Origin: a bacterium
Lineage (GTDB): Bacteria; Chloroflexota; Dormibacteria; Aeolococcales; Bog-877
Assembly (NCBI GenBank): GCA_021795235.1
Contig: JAJYPP010000035.1
Coordinates: 1 to 34,516 of the forward strand
Direction: 5' to 3'
DNA: 34,516 bases
Shown: positions 8,024-16,609 of the stretch, piece by piece
How positions within the stretch are numbered: position 1 is the stretch's first letter
Layout: each line of letters opens with the position of its first letter
Position numbers and translations under genes: made by a program
Notes under the pieces: generated by a model
What the model saw: only the letters and a program-made list of their open reading frames with translations
Told to the model about the DNA's origin: nothing
The model's database searches: none

Positions 8024-8995
8024 TTGTCAGATTCGACGACCGCAGGCACCATCGACCTGCTCGAGATGTGGAAGCGGATGGTGCTTATCCGCGAGTTCGA
8101 AGCCACGGTACAGAGGCTCTATGAGAAGGGCTTGGTCCACGGGTCCACCCACCTCTGTGACGGTCAGGAAGCGGTGGCGGTCGGGTTCGCCGCTGCCCTC
8201 CAAGCGTCCGACTATTCGACCTACACTTACCGCGGCCACGGGCACGCCTTGGCCCGTGGCATGGACCCCGAGGCTGCATTTGCGGAGATCCTCGGGCGCG
8301 CCACCGGGGTGAACCATGGCAAGGGTGGATCCATGCACCTGACCGACTCTCGCCTTGGCTTGATGGGTTCGTTCGCCATTGTGGGAGCTGGTCTGCCGGT
8401 CGCGGTGGGGCTCGGCCGGGCTGCCCAGATGAGCGGTGACAACCGGGTGTCGGTCACCTTCTTCGGCGATGGAGCAACTAACATAGGCGCGTTCCACGAG
8501 GCAATGAATCTAGCGGCGGTCTGGCGAGCACCCGTTGTCTTCGTCTGCGAGAACAATCTCTACGGTGAGTACAGCCGGATAGATCTGACGACTCCAGTCG
8601 ACGACATCGCAGAGCGGGCCTCCTCCTATCGGATGCGGTCTATAGTCATCGACGGCAACGATGTTGCGGAGGTGCGAGACCAAGCGACAGCGCTGATCGC
8701 AGAGACCCGTGCGGGCAAGGGTCCCATCTTGGTGGAGTGCAAGACGTACCGACAACGGGGGCACTCCCGCAGCGATGCAGCCAAGTACCGCCCCTCTGAG
8801 GAGGTAGAGAGATGGCTGGCCAGAGATCCAATCGTCATCACGCGCGCCCAGTTGCTAGACCAAGCCGTGATCGGGGCTGACGAAATCGATCGCACTGAAG
8901 CTGAGGTGCAAGCTCAAGTTCGAGCGGCGGCCGCTCGGGCTGAGACGGCTCCGTGGCCGAACCCCGAAGCCATCACAGGTGATGTCTATGCCTGA
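8024..8995 (+). CDS. 2-Oxoacid dehydrogenase E1 component, alpha subunit (PdhA/AcoA-like)
   Basis: This thiamine-diphosphate subunit decarboxylates a 2-oxo acid (pyruvate, acetoin or a branched oxo acid) and, with E1 beta, passes the acyl unit to lipoyl-E2. The 323 residues match the alpha2beta2-type length. The thiamine-diphosphate motif runs from GDGATNIGAFHE (148 onward) to CENNLYG (175-181). The C-terminal region has TYRQRGHSRSD, typical of AcoA/PdhA proteins. The start is TTG at 8024, with GGAGGG about six bases upstream. The stop overlaps the E1 beta start. E2 is encoded 14 kb away in the same island and no E3 is in the window. A LacI-type operator precedes it. Substrate is not decidable from sequence. 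Confidence 0.92.
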   Translation: MSDSTTAGTIDLLEMWKRMVLIREFEATVQRLYEKGLVHGSTHLCDGQEAVAVGFAAALQASDYSTYTYRGHGHALARGMDPEAAFAEILGRATGVNHGKGGSMHLTDSRLGLMGSFAIVGAGLPVAVGLGRAAQMSGDNRVSVTFFGDGATNIGAFHEAMNLAAVWRAPVVFVCENNLYGEYSRIDLTTPVDDIAERASSYRMRSIVIDGNDVAEVRDQATALIAETRAGKGPILVECKTYRQRGHSRSDAAKYRPSEEVERWLARDPIVITRAQLLDQAVIGADEIDRTEAEVQAQVRAAAARAETAPWPNPEAITGDVYA

Positions 8996-9968
8996 GGTTC
9001 AGACAACTTACCGTGAGGCTATCCGGACAGCTCTGGGCGACGCGCTCCGCGCTGATCCCAGGGTGGTGCTACTGGGAGAGGACATCGCCGCTGCCGGCGG
9101 CTCCTTCAAGGTGACAGACGGCCTCGTGGAGGAGTTCGGGACGAGGGTCATGGACACGCCCATCTCCGAGACTGGCTTTATCGGAGCGTCGGTGGGGATG
9201 GCGCTGGTGGGCTACCGGCCGATAGCGGAGCTCATGTTCGCCGACTTTGCCGGTGTGGCGTTCGACCAGATCGTCAATGAGGCGGCCAAGTATCTCTATC
9301 TATCTGCGGGACAGATGTCGGTCCCGATGGTAATAAGAACCGTAGGAGGCGCGGGGCTTGGCTTTGCCAGCCAGCACTCCCAGACCACGGAGTCGTGGTA
9401 CCTGAGCGTCCCTGGGCTCAAAGTTGTGGTGCCCTCGAACCCTCAAGACGCCTATGGCCTCCTCCTCAGCGCGGTGCAGGACCCCAATCCTGTCATCTAC
9501 ATCGAGCACAAGCGCCTCTACGCCCAAAGGGGGCCGCTGGACACTGATCAGGGAGCCGTTCCACTGGGCAAGGCCTCCACAGTTCGCTCGGGGCGGGACA
9601 TCACGGTGGTCGCGACGCTGGCCATGGTCCCGGAGGCCCTCAAGGCGGCCGAGAAGCTGGCCCGAGACGGAATCGAAGTCGAGGTCGTGGACCTTCGCTG
9701 TCTAATGCCACTGGATCTCGACACAGTGATCGACAGTGTGACTCGCACTTCCCGCCTTCTCGTTGTCGAAGAGCAAACGGTTTCTGGCGGCTGGGGAGGC
9801 CACGTGGTGGCCTCAGTATGTGAGCGCGCTCTTGAGGTGCTCGACCTCCCGCCAGCGCGAATGGGAACGGCCCCGGCACCTATTCCGTTTAGCTCCCGGC
9901 TTGAAGAGCTCGCGGTTCCCGGGGCCGACTCGATACTCAGGCAGATCAAGGCGATGTTGGGCCGGTGA
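8988..9968 (+). CDS. 2-Oxoacid dehydrogenase E1 component, beta subunit (PdhB/AcoB-like)
   Basis: This is the partner of E1 alpha, contributing the rest of the active site at the subunit interface. About 326 residues from the ATG at 8988 include the conserved LLGEDIAAAGGSFKVTDGL near the N-terminus, DTPISETGFIGASVGMALVG, and the transketolase C-terminal domain with VVEEQTVSGGWGGHV. An in-frame GTG at 8979 and ATG at 8982 are alternatives. The ATG at 8988 gives the family-typical start and overlaps the E1 alpha stop by eight bases. The SDR gene begins 25 bases after the stop, behind a GGGGGAG site, so the three genes probably form one transcript. Confidence 0.92.
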   Translation: MPEVQTTYREAIRTALGDALRADPRVVLLGEDIAAAGGSFKVTDGLVEEFGTRVMDTPISETGFIGASVGMALVGYRPIAELMFADFAGVAFDQIVNEAAKYLYLSAGQMSVPMVIRTVGGAGLGFASQHSQTTESWYLSVPGLKVVVPSNPQDAYGLLLSAVQDPNPVIYIEHKRLYAQRGPLDTDQGAVPLGKASTVRSGRDITVVATLAMVPEALKAAEKLARDGIEVEVVDLRCLMPLDLDTVIDSVTRTSRLLVVEEQTVSGGWGGHVVASVCERALEVLDLPPARMGTAPAPIPFSSRLEELAVPGADSILRQIKAMLGR

Positions 9969-9993
9969 TCCCCACTGTCGGGGGAGCCTCGTC

Positions 9994-10803
9994 GTGGCAG
10001 AGAAGTTAGCCGACCCCGGATCCGGAGCACTCCTCCCCCCTCCCAATTTGGGGGCTGGGTTGGAGGGGCGTGGAGTGATAGTCACCGGAGCTGCGGGCGG
10101 CATCGGGCGCGCCGTCGCTCAGTGCTTCGCGGCGGTCGGTGCCTCCGTGATGGCCGTCGACCTCGATGCGGACGCTGTCGAGCAGGTCGTGGCGGAGTTG
10201 CCTGGACTCCGCCACTTCGCCCTAGCTGCTGATCTCACCTCGATGACCAGCCCCCACCAGATCGTAGAGGCAGCAACACGCCAGTTCGGAACCATTCGGG
10301 CCCTGGCTCATACTGCCGCCGTCCTGCGCCGACAGGCGACCGTGGACGCTGTGACCGAGGACGATTGGGATCGGCAATTGGACACCAACTTGAAAGCCAC
10401 CTTTTTCCTCTGCCGAGAAGTTGCCAACACCATGGTGCGTGGAGGGGGGCCAGGCAGCGTGATCACGTTCACATCGCAGGGCTGGTGGACCGGGGGCTTC
10501 GGCGGCTCAGTCGTCTACAACACAGCGAAGGGCGGCGTGGTGACTCTAACGCGAGGATTGGCGCGCAGCTATGGGCCCACCGGAGTCACGTTCAACTCGG
10601 TCGCTCCTGGGCAGGTTCGCACGAGGATGCTCTTGGAAGGGTTGGATTCCGACGTGTTGCTGGCAATGACCGAGGCCACACCCCTGAAGCGAGTTGCCGA
10701 GCCAGAGGAAATTGCCCCCGTGGTCGTGTTCCTCGCCAGTGATCACGCTCGATTCATTACCGGCGCGACGATCAACGCGTCCGGTGGCTTCCTTATGTAC
10801 TAA
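9994..10803 (+). CDS. Short-chain dehydrogenase/reductase (SDR), sugar or keto-acid type
   Basis: This 269-residue NAD(P)-dependent oxidoreductase has a classical SDR fold: cofactor motif TGAAGGIG (31-38), acidic residue after strand two (VDLDAD), Asn132, and catalytic Ser161, Tyr175 and Lys179 (YNTAK). The tail ends with ITGATINASGGFLMY, as in gluconate 5-dehydrogenase and rhamnose/fucose dehydrogenase relatives. The open frame extends upstream to 9763 inside E1 beta, but that extension is a shadow. GTG at 9994 follows GGGGGAG with normal spacing. Position after E1 suggests it supplies a 2-oxo acid, for example by oxidising a hydroxy- or 3-deoxy acid sugar. Substrate is inference. Confidence 0.9.
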   Translation: MAEKLADPGSGALLPPPNLGAGLEGRGVIVTGAAGGIGRAVAQCFAAVGASVMAVDLDADAVEQVVAELPGLRHFALAADLTSMTSPHQIVEAATRQFGTIRALAHTAAVLRRQATVDAVTEDDWDRQLDTNLKATFFLCREVANTMVRGGGPGSVITFTSQGWWTGGFGGSVVYNTAKGGVVTLTRGLARSYGPTGVTFNSVAPGQVRTRMLLEGLDSDVLLAMTEATPLKRVAEPEEIAPVVVFLASDHARFITGATINASGGFLMY

Positions 10804-11273
10804 GTTCGCAGTGCCCCGCTGGGCGGAAGCGCACGGCGTTTCCGGTGGGGGTCCGCACGGGCGCTGCGACACTTGTCCTACCGTCGGGCCCGGGGCCACA
10901 CCCTCCATGGGCTGGGCCCATGGCTACGCCGAGCGCGGCGAGAGTCTGGGACGCCCCACAGCGCCGCTCCGGCGCTCGTGACCGTCACGCACATTCTTCG
11001 CCCCGGCGGCGTCGCTGGGGCTGCTCCAGAAGAGAAGGCCGGTAGATCTGACTCATGGCGAGATGGAGGCTCTGGTGCCGACAGGCCACGCCGACCAGTC
11101 GAGGGAACGGTGGGTGGACCCCGGGCCCGTGGTCCTCACCAACGCTGCCCATAACGTCAGCCGACCCGCACGGCAAGGTGACTCCATCGGACTCGCATCT
11201 GAATGGCTCGCCCAGGATCTCGCAGCGCGGTAGCTAAACCCTACCCCCAAGAGCGCCGATGGTGGCCCGCCAT
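10804..11273. other. Gene-free convergent region with short hairpins
   Basis: These 470 bases lie between the converging SDR and ABC permease genes. No open frame here has protein-like composition or a recognisable motif. Three compact inverted repeats are visible: CCATGGGC/GCCCATGG (10905-10923, 3-base loop), AGCGCCG/CGGCGCT (10960-10976, 3-base loop) and CGTGAC/GTCACG (10977-10989). They may act as a bidirectional stop. No tRNA, operator or promoter was recognised. Confidence 0.5.
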
Positions 11274-12296
11274 TCACCCATCCGCAGCCAGCGGCGGTCC
11301 CTGCTCCGCGCCGACGGACCGCCCTCCGGACTCCGGACGTGACGCCGACCGAGCCCTCAACCACCTCACCAGAGTGGAGCTGGCGACTGTCAGCACCAGC
11401 ACGATCCCGACGGCGATCTGCTCTTCCTCGCCAGACAGGCCCAGCACTCCGAGCCCCGACTGGACGATGCCGATGACGGCCAACGCTATCACGACCCCGG
11501 GAATGGTGCCGCTCCCACCGTAGGCACTGACACCGCCCAACAACACTACGGTCACCGTCGGCAGCAGGTCCGAGGTAGCGCTGCCGGCGTCGATCGAATT
11601 GAAGTAGCCGAGGTAAAAGATGGCTGCGACCGCCGCGAATGCACCACTCAGCACGAATGCCATGACCCTCGTCCGGACGACTGCTAGGCCCGAGAATCTG
11701 GCTGCCTGGCGGTTTGCCCCCACCGCAAGTACGGAGCGACCGAAGTTGCTCCGATGGATCACGAATGCCATCATGGCGGCAAGAACCAGAAGGACGGCAG
11801 TGGAGATGGGTAGCGGCGTCGAGCCGAGTGTGTTGCTTCCCAGCCCCACTAGCGACGGCGGGAAGTTCGTCACCGCGCTACCTCCAAGTATGAGATACGC
11901 AACTCCCGTGTAGGCGCCCATGGTTCCAAGCGTGACGGCCAATGCAGGAAGATCCATCAGAACCACTGCCAGACCGTTGATCAGCCCGAGCCCCGCCCCC
12001 AGAACCACGCCGACACCGCATGCCAGCCAGATGTTGAAGCCATGGAGCCACAGCTCTGCGATCACCACTCCGCAAAGGGCAGCCATGGAAGCCACCGAGA
12101 TGTCAATGTCTGCGGTCATTATGACCGCAGCCTCTCCCAGCGCCAAGAAACCGATTACGGTGGCGTTCAGAGCCAGCGATTGGAGAGTGAAGGAGTTGAG
12201 GAATGCACTAGAAAGTGTCGACATCACCACAAAGAGCACGCCCGCGAGGACCAGTAGGCCGAGCTCCCAGCGCAGGAAACGAGTCACCCTGGTCAC
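11274..12296 (-). CDS. Rhamnose/ribose-type ABC transporter permease 2
   Basis: This 340-residue inner-membrane permease belongs to the BPD_transp_2 family used by RbsC, AraH and RhaP/RhaQ. About nine to ten hydrophobic helices are visible. The family hallmark of a helix ending in EAAVIMTADIDISVASMAAL lies near residues 55-75, the loop VGANRQAARFSGL sits in the middle, and GGVSAYGGSGTIPGVV lies near residue 255. The start is GTG at 12296, whose G is the last base of the upstream TAG stop, so translation is coupled to permease 1. It is the last gene of an ATPase-permease-permease operon. Two different permeases, rather than one, is the arrangement of the RhaSTPQ-type importer. Confidence 0.93.
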   Translation of the reverse strand: MTRVTRFLRWELGLLVLAGVLFVVMSTLSSAFLNSFTLQSLALNATVIGFLALGEAAVIMTADIDISVASMAALCGVVIAELWLHGFNIWLACGVGVVLGAGLGLINGLAVVLMDLPALAVTLGTMGAYTGVAYLILGGSAVTNFPPSLVGLGSNTLGSTPLPISTAVLLVLAAMMAFVIHRSNFGRSVLAVGANRQAARFSGLAVVRTRVMAFVLSGAFAAVAAIFYLGYFNSIDAGSATSDLLPTVTVVLLGGVSAYGGSGTIPGVVIALAVIGIVQSGLGVLGLSGEEEQIAVGIVLVLTVASSTLVRWLRARSASRPESGGRSVGAEQGPPLAADG

Positions 12297-13411
12297 TACT
12301 CAAACTCTCCGTGTTCGATCAAGCTCTCAGCGCCGGGTACCGAGTTGATGGAGGCCGGTTCCCGCACTGCCGACCCTCCTCCACCAGGCCGTCGTCGGGT
12401 CCCGAAGCGCCGCAGGTAGGCGTACACCGCAACCGATACGACAATCGCGACGCCCTGCAGGGTCTGCTGCGCAAAGATCGACACCTTCTCTAGAGCCAAG
12501 AGCGCCTCGAGCTCGGACAACAGAAAGGTCCCAAGTGCTGCCCCCAGCGCAGTGCCTGACCCTCCAAACAGGCTGACCCCCCCAATCACCGCGGCAGCGA
12601 TTGCAGTTAGCTCTAGGCCACTTCCGGCACTGGCGTCCACGTTACCGTACTGGCCAACGTAGAGCAGTCCCGCCAATCCAGAGAGGGCCCCGCAGAGAGC
12701 AAATGTCTCGTAGGTGCGCCGTCGCACCGGCAGCCCGGTGGCGATGGCGGCGTCAGGATTGGATCCGATGGCGTAGAGGTCCCTCCCCCACCGAGTATGG
12801 TTCATCACCCAGAAAAGGACAACGGCGGCTCCCGCTGCGATCACCGTGAAGACAGGAACCGGGCCCCACTGGTCGAGGTAGAGGTTGGCGAGCCAAGGCG
12901 GAAGTTGGTAGGGGTAGAGTTGCGACCCACCAGTGACGATCACGAGTCCACCGCTGTAAATGGAGAGGGTCGCGAGGGTCGCCAGAATGGCGGGCATCTT
13001 GAGACGCTCCACGAGGAGCCCGTTGAAGAGACCGAGCGCCGCGCCCAGGCCGAGAGCGAGGGCGAAGCCCAGAATCGGGTTCAGCGCGCCCCCAGGAAGA
13101 TGCCGGAGTGCTGAACCGATGATGTAGGCGGTAAGACCAAGCATTGCGCCTACGCTCAGGTCGATCTGTCGGGTGACCATCACCACGGTCTCGGCCAAGG
13201 CCAGTACCGCGATCACCACGGAGCCGTTGAGCAACTCGTAGGCGTTGGCCGAGCTGCGGAAGCCCGGGAGGGTTCCGGTGGCAAAAGCGGAGATCACCAA
13301 GATCAGCGCCAACAGGGAGAGATCTGGGGTCCTCAGGGCCGACTGGCGCAGACGCCGCAGGCGCGACGGCCCTGGCTCCGGCATCGAGGACGTCGATGCC
13401 GGCACGATCAT
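12296..13411 (-). CDS. Rhamnose/ribose-type ABC transporter permease 1
   Basis: This 371-residue inner-membrane permease is the partner of permease 2. It has a cytoplasmic basic N-terminus (SRLRRLRQSALRTPDL), then helices including ALAETVVMVTRQIDLSVGAM, the family signature that contacts the ATPase region, and a later GGVSLFGGSGTALGA segment. The middle loop AIGSNPDAAIATGLPVRRR is typical of the RbsC/RhaP family. Its ATG at 13411 overlaps the TGA of the ATPase gene by four bases, and its TAG touches the next GTG. The C-terminal 45 residues after the last helix are unusually long and polar (RRPGGGGSAV). Confidence 0.93.
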   Translation of the reverse strand: MIVPASTSSMPEPGPSRLRRLRQSALRTPDLSLLALILVISAFATGTLPGFRSSANAYELLNGSVVIAVLALAETVVMVTRQIDLSVGAMLGLTAYIIGSALRHLPGGALNPILGFALALGLGAALGLFNGLLVERLKMPAILATLATLSIYSGGLVIVTGGSQLYPYQLPPWLANLYLDQWGPVPVFTVIAAGAAVVLFWVMNHTRWGRDLYAIGSNPDAAIATGLPVRRRTYETFALCGALSGLAGLLYVGQYGNVDASAGSGLELTAIAAAVIGGVSLFGGSGTALGAALGTFLLSELEALLALEKVSIFAQQTLQGVAIVVSVAVYAYLRRFGTRRRPGGGGSAVREPASINSVPGAESLIEHGEFE

Positions 13412-14946
13412 GAGGCAACGCCGGAGGCGGAATGCAGGCCGTAGGCGGCCTGCAAGAGTGCCTCGCTACTCACGGGCGTTTTGAAAGTGCCTCCGACCGA
13501 GCCCTGGTGCAGGACCAGAACCCTGTCTGCCATCCCCTTTACCTCCTCGATCTCGGACGAGATCAAAAGGACCCCGACCCCACTGGCCGCGAGCTCGTCC
13601 ACACTGCGGAGGACATCTGTCTTGGCGCCCACGTCTATACCGTGGGTGGGCTCGTCGAGGATGAGGACCGTGGGCCCCGTCGCCAGCCACTTCCCCAGCA
13701 CGACCTTCTGCTGATTCCCGCCGGACAGAGCACTACCGAGCCGGTTCGGGCTTCCCTTCTGCAGCTTGACTCGTTCCGCAAGCTCGGCAGATCGGCGGTT
13801 GATCAGGTTCGTGCGGACCACCCCGAACTTGGCCAGCAGGTCCCAGATGCTCATCACGAGGTTAAGTCGGATCGGGAACGAGGCAATCAGCCCGTTGAGA
13901 AGCCGGTTCTCCGGCACATAGGCAATCCCGGCCCGCGTCGCCTTGCGGGGGGATTTGGGATGGAACCGCTTCCCCATCAGGGTTATCTCGCCTCCGTCTA
14001 CTGGGTCGATGCCAAAGAGGCTCTGGGCAAGCTCCGTACGCCCGGCGCCGACCAGCCCGAAGACCCCGAGCACCTCGCCCCGGTGGAGTTCAAAGGAGAT
14101 GTCCTCGAAGTTGCCCCGGTGGGTCAGATGGTCCACCTTGAGGACCACTTCTTCCCCGGGTGACCCGGTACGGTCGGGAATCAGCGCCGACAGTTCACGC
14201 CCAACCATGTAGGGGATCAACTCCGCAAGAGAAGTCTCCGCTGTCCTCAGCTCAACCACCTTCTGCCCATCCCTGAGCACCAGAATCCGGTCCGTGAGCC
14301 CCATCACTTCGTCAAGTCGGTGACTGATGTATACGATCCCGACCCCGTCGTCCCGGAGATTGCGGACGATCCGTAGCAGCGACTCGGTCTCCCGAGACGA
14401 GAGGACCGCGGTTGGCTCATCCAAAATGAGGACCTTGGCACCCTGCGACAGTGCCTTCACGATCTCGACCAACTGCCTCTGGGCGACCGATAGCTCCCTC
14501 CCGCTCCGATCGAGGTCCAGATGGAGGCCCAGTCGATCGATTTGACTCTGAGCATCCCGCCTGGTCTGGCGCCAATCGATCAGCCCGTGCCGCGCCCTCT
14601 GCCTACCCACCATGATGTTCTCCGCCACGTTCAAGTCAGGGAAGATGAGCGGCTCCTGATACATCGCGGCGATCCCGAGCTGCCTGGCCAGCCGCGGATT
14701 CGTGAGCCGGACACGGGTCCCATGGATCTGGATATCCCCACGATCGGGCTGGTTGACGCCAGTCAGCACCTTCACCAGAGTGGACTTGCCCGCGCCGTTC
14801 TCACCTACCAATCCAACGATCTCCCCGGCCCACAACTCGAAGCTCACGCCGCGGACGGCTCGTACCCCCTCAAAGCTGCGGACCAGACCGCTGACCGCCA
14901 GCACGGGGGTGCCCCCTTCGACGCCCGCGGGCCTACTCATCACCAT
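13408..14946 (-). CDS. Sugar ABC transporter ATPase with two ATP-binding domains (RbsA/RhaT-like)
   Basis: This cytoplasmic ATPase of 512 residues drives sugar uptake. Two fused nucleotide-binding domains are present. The first has Walker A GENGAGKST (48-56), signature LSVAQ (152-156, instead of LSGGQ) and Walker B LILDEP (173-178). The second has a degenerate Walker A GLVGAGRTEL (297-306), signature LSGGNQQK (408 onward) and LILDEP (428-433). A degenerate second Walker A is normal for RbsA/MglA/AraG. The start ATG at 14946 follows GGGGG. A predicted LacI operator lies ten bases upstream. It is the first gene of the importer operon and divergent from the binding-protein gene. Confidence 0.94.
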   Translation of the reverse strand: MVMSRPAGVEGGTPVLAVSGLVRSFEGVRAVRGVSFELWAGEIVGLVGENGAGKSTLVKVLTGVNQPDRGDIQIHGTRVRLTNPRLARQLGIAAMYQEPLIFPDLNVAENIMVGRQRARHGLIDWRQTRRDAQSQIDRLGLHLDLDRSGRELSVAQRQLVEIVKALSQGAKVLILDEPTAVLSSRETESLLRIVRNLRDDGVGIVYISHRLDEVMGLTDRILVLRDGQKVVELRTAETSLAELIPYMVGRELSALIPDRTGSPGEEVVLKVDHLTHRGNFEDISFELHRGEVLGVFGLVGAGRTELAQSLFGIDPVDGGEITLMGKRFHPKSPRKATRAGIAYVPENRLLNGLIASFPIRLNLVMSIWDLLAKFGVVRTNLINRRSAELAERVKLQKGSPNRLGSALSGGNQQKVVLGKWLATGPTVLILDEPTHGIDVGAKTDVLRSVDELAASGVGVLLISSEIEEVKGMADRVLVLHQGSVGGTFKTPVSSEALLQAAYGLHSASGVAS

Positions 14947-14955
14947 CTGACCCCC

Positions 14956-14969
14956 TGGATTCGTTTCCG
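14956..14969 (-). promoter_or_regulatory. Predicted LacI operator B, at the ABC operon start
   Basis: Read on the minus strand this is CGGAAACGAATCCA followed by G. It matches eight of ten fixed LacI-pattern positions and the island-specific AAxCGWWxxCAG. It overlaps or abuts the ribosome binding site of the ATPase gene, so it may act as a roadblock rather than a promoter block. Confidence 0.5.
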
Positions 14970-15187
14970 GCGGCAGTGCCTAACTTCCGCCGACCCACGT
15001 TGCAGCCTAGAGGATCCGCCCTAGCCAACACAACCCTCTTGGCACGGTGCCATCGTCATCCTCGGCGACGGAGCCCCCCGTGTTCATGTCAGGGCCTCGC
15101 GGGCCCACCGCGATACCGCCCAAGCCGCCCGGCGGCCCCGCGTGACCCACGCGGGGCTTGGGCTCGACCTCCTCGCCGGACATCCTG

Positions 15188-15196
15188 TGCTATAGT
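15188..15196 (+). promoter_or_regulatory. Extended -10 promoter of the binding-protein gene
   Basis: TGC followed by TATAGT (15191-15196) is an extended -10 element. No good -35 lies at the normal distance. Predicted initiation at about 15203 places LacI operator C exactly over the first transcribed bases and leaves a leader of about 200 bases. Confidence 0.5.
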
Positions 15197-15205
15197 CCCG
15201 GATGC

Positions 15206-15219
15206 TAGAAACGATTGCA
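15206..15219 (+). promoter_or_regulatory. Predicted LacI operator C, binding-protein promoter
   Basis: TAGAAACGATTGCA, followed by G, matches nine of ten fixed positions of the LacI pattern, with a central CG and the shared CAG end. It starts ten bases downstream of the TATAGT -10 element, a standard repression position. Confidence 0.62.
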
Positions 15220-15403
15220 GCGCTCGGAGGATCACGCCTGGGACTCGAACGCCTGGCACTGGCGCCGGGCAATCTCGCACAGCAGAAGGCGGGGGCCGAC
15301 TCGCCGGTTCCCAAGCAAGCTTGGACACACTCGGGGACGGAGCCCTCGGGAATGGCCGACCGTCAACCGGGCTGGAACGCCGCTGACTAATGGAGGGTAC
15401 GGC
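15220..15403 (+). other. Long untranslated leader of the binding-protein gene
   Basis: The stretch from operator C to the lipoprotein start has no convincing start codon with a binding site except the final TGGAGGG (15391-15397) that serves the gene. The open frame continues upstream through the leader, but its translation is not signal-peptide-like. No known riboswitch core was recognised. It is probably a plain or structured 5' leader. Confidence 0.4.
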
Positions 15404-16444
15404 ATGCACGGACGATCACTGCTAGGGGTTCTTAGGCCCCGAACGAAGTTGCTGGCCATGCTACCGCTAGCCCTGCTGGTGGCAGCATGCGGGGCCGCCA
15501 CGCCAGCGCCGAGTTCCACCGTGAAACTATTCATGATTCCCAAGTTCACTGGCGCGGCGGTGTTCACCGACGCCCACGTGGGAGCTCAGCAGATGGGAAA
15601 GAACTGGCACTACGTCATCAACTATGGTGGCCCGTCAGCAAGCGCCTCGGCCACGGCTCAGGTGCAATTCATTGACAATGCCATCTCGCAGGGCTATAAG
15701 GGCATCTTCATCTCGTCGTCCGATCCCTCTGCGGACACTCCGGCCTTGGTGCAAGCGCGCAAGAAGGGGATCACAGTGGTCTCGTTCGACTCGGACGTCC
15801 TACCGGCTGGTCGGTCCGTGTACGTTCAAGGGACTAGCGCCGCCGACATCGCTCTCACTCAGCTCCAGATGCTCGGGTCGCAGATTGGCTACTCCGGGAA
15901 TTTCGTAATCCTATCCGCCCAGGCCACCGACTCCAACCAAGTTCTCTGGAACAAGTTGCTGGTCCAAGACCTGAAGACGAATCCCAAGTACAAGAACATG
16001 CACCTCCTCGCCATAGTCAATCCGCCGAACGACGGGGCTCCGGCGGCGGTTCAATACGCCCAGAACATTCTCAAGGAGTACCCAAGCATCAAGGGCATCA
16101 TTGCTCCCACCACCATCGCCGTAGCAGCTGCCGCGCAAGTGGTTCAGCAGCAGGGGCTGTGTAAGAAGTATGTCGTGACGGGGCTTGGAGACCCCGCCCA
16201 GATGAAGTCGTACATCACCGATGGGTGCGTCAAGGAGTTCGCTCTTTGGAGCTTCAGTCGCGAGGGGCAAGTTGCGGCATGCACCATGCATGCGCTCCTC
16301 ACCAAGGAGATCTCGGGCAGCGCCGGACAGAGCTACACTTGTCCCAACGGTCTCGGCAAGTTCACGGTAGCCCGTGGTGGAGTTGTGACGGCCGGCCCAG
16401 CCGAGGTGTTCAGTAAGTCCAATCTCAGCGCCTTCACGTTCTGA
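15404..16444 (+). CDS. Sugar ABC transporter substrate-binding lipoprotein (RhaS/RbsB-like)
   Basis: This extracytoplasmic sugar-binding protein has 346 residues and belongs to the periplasmic-binding-protein-1/Peripla_BP_4 group. It begins with a basic start (MHGRSLLGVLRPRTK), a hydrophobic stretch and the lipobox LVAAC with lipidated Cys29. A type I binding fold follows: KLFMIPKFTGAAVFTDAHVG near the mature start, AISQGYKGIFISSSDPSA (about 85-105), then GITVVSFDSDV. The later PSIKGIIAPTTIAVAAAAQV and VTGLGDPAQMKSYI segments fit the C-lobe. ATG at 15404 is chosen for TGGAGGG upstream. It lies divergent from its ATPase-permease operon and is followed by a perfect hairpin, so it is probably expressed in excess of the membrane parts. 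Confidence 0.93.
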   Translation: MHGRSLLGVLRPRTKLLAMLPLALLVAACGAATPAPSSTVKLFMIPKFTGAAVFTDAHVGAQQMGKNWHYVINYGGPSASASATAQVQFIDNAISQGYKGIFISSSDPSADTPALVQARKKGITVVSFDSDVLPAGRSVYVQGTSAADIALTQLQMLGSQIGYSGNFVILSAQATDSNQVLWNKLLVQDLKTNPKYKNMHLLAIVNPPNDGAPAAVQYAQNILKEYPSIKGIIAPTTIAVAAAAQVVQQQGLCKKYVVTGLGDPAQMKSYITDGCVKEFALWSFSREGQVAACTMHALLTKEISGSAGQSYTCPNGLGKFTVARGGVVTAGPAEVFSKSNLSAFTF

Positions 16445-16476
16445 CCGCCGGGACCAGGTAACTACCGCCCACATGG

Positions 16477-16512
16477 ATAGGGGGTTGGGGTCGTCCGACC
16501 CCAACCCCCTAT
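16477..16512 (+). terminator. Perfect 16-bp hairpin after the binding-protein gene
   Basis: 16477-16492 pairs perfectly with 16497-16512 around a GTCC loop, 32 bases after the stop. The stem is very GC-rich with AT at the base. It should stop or protect the 3' end of the binding-protein message and separates it from the catabolic genes downstream. Confidence 0.8.
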
Positions 16513-16609
16513 TGATATCTAGGTCTGGCTTCAACGCGGTTTCTCTAGGTGGCTCTTGGCTCAGCCTTCGCCAAGCCGAGAAAGGGCCCTGGCTCTATTG
16601 GGAGGTCGT

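Noticed and set aside
9763-9993. N-terminal extension of the SDR protein into E1 beta
   Set aside because: The extension has no SDR-like sequence, and GTG 9994 has a good ribosome binding site directly before the Rossmann strand.
10845-11154. Short open frames in the convergent region after the SDR gene
   Set aside because: Arg/Pro-rich, no homology-like motif, no good ribosome binding site; more likely non-coding with hairpins.
15225-15265. tRNA-like GACTCGAAC stretch in the binding-protein leader
   Set aside because: The flanking bases do not form a T-arm stem and no acceptor, D or anticodon arms can be drawn.
16528-16550. Possible sixth LacI site near TCAACGCGGTTTC before the Gfo/Idh gene
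   Set aside because: Only about seven of ten fixed positions match and the shared CAG end is absent.
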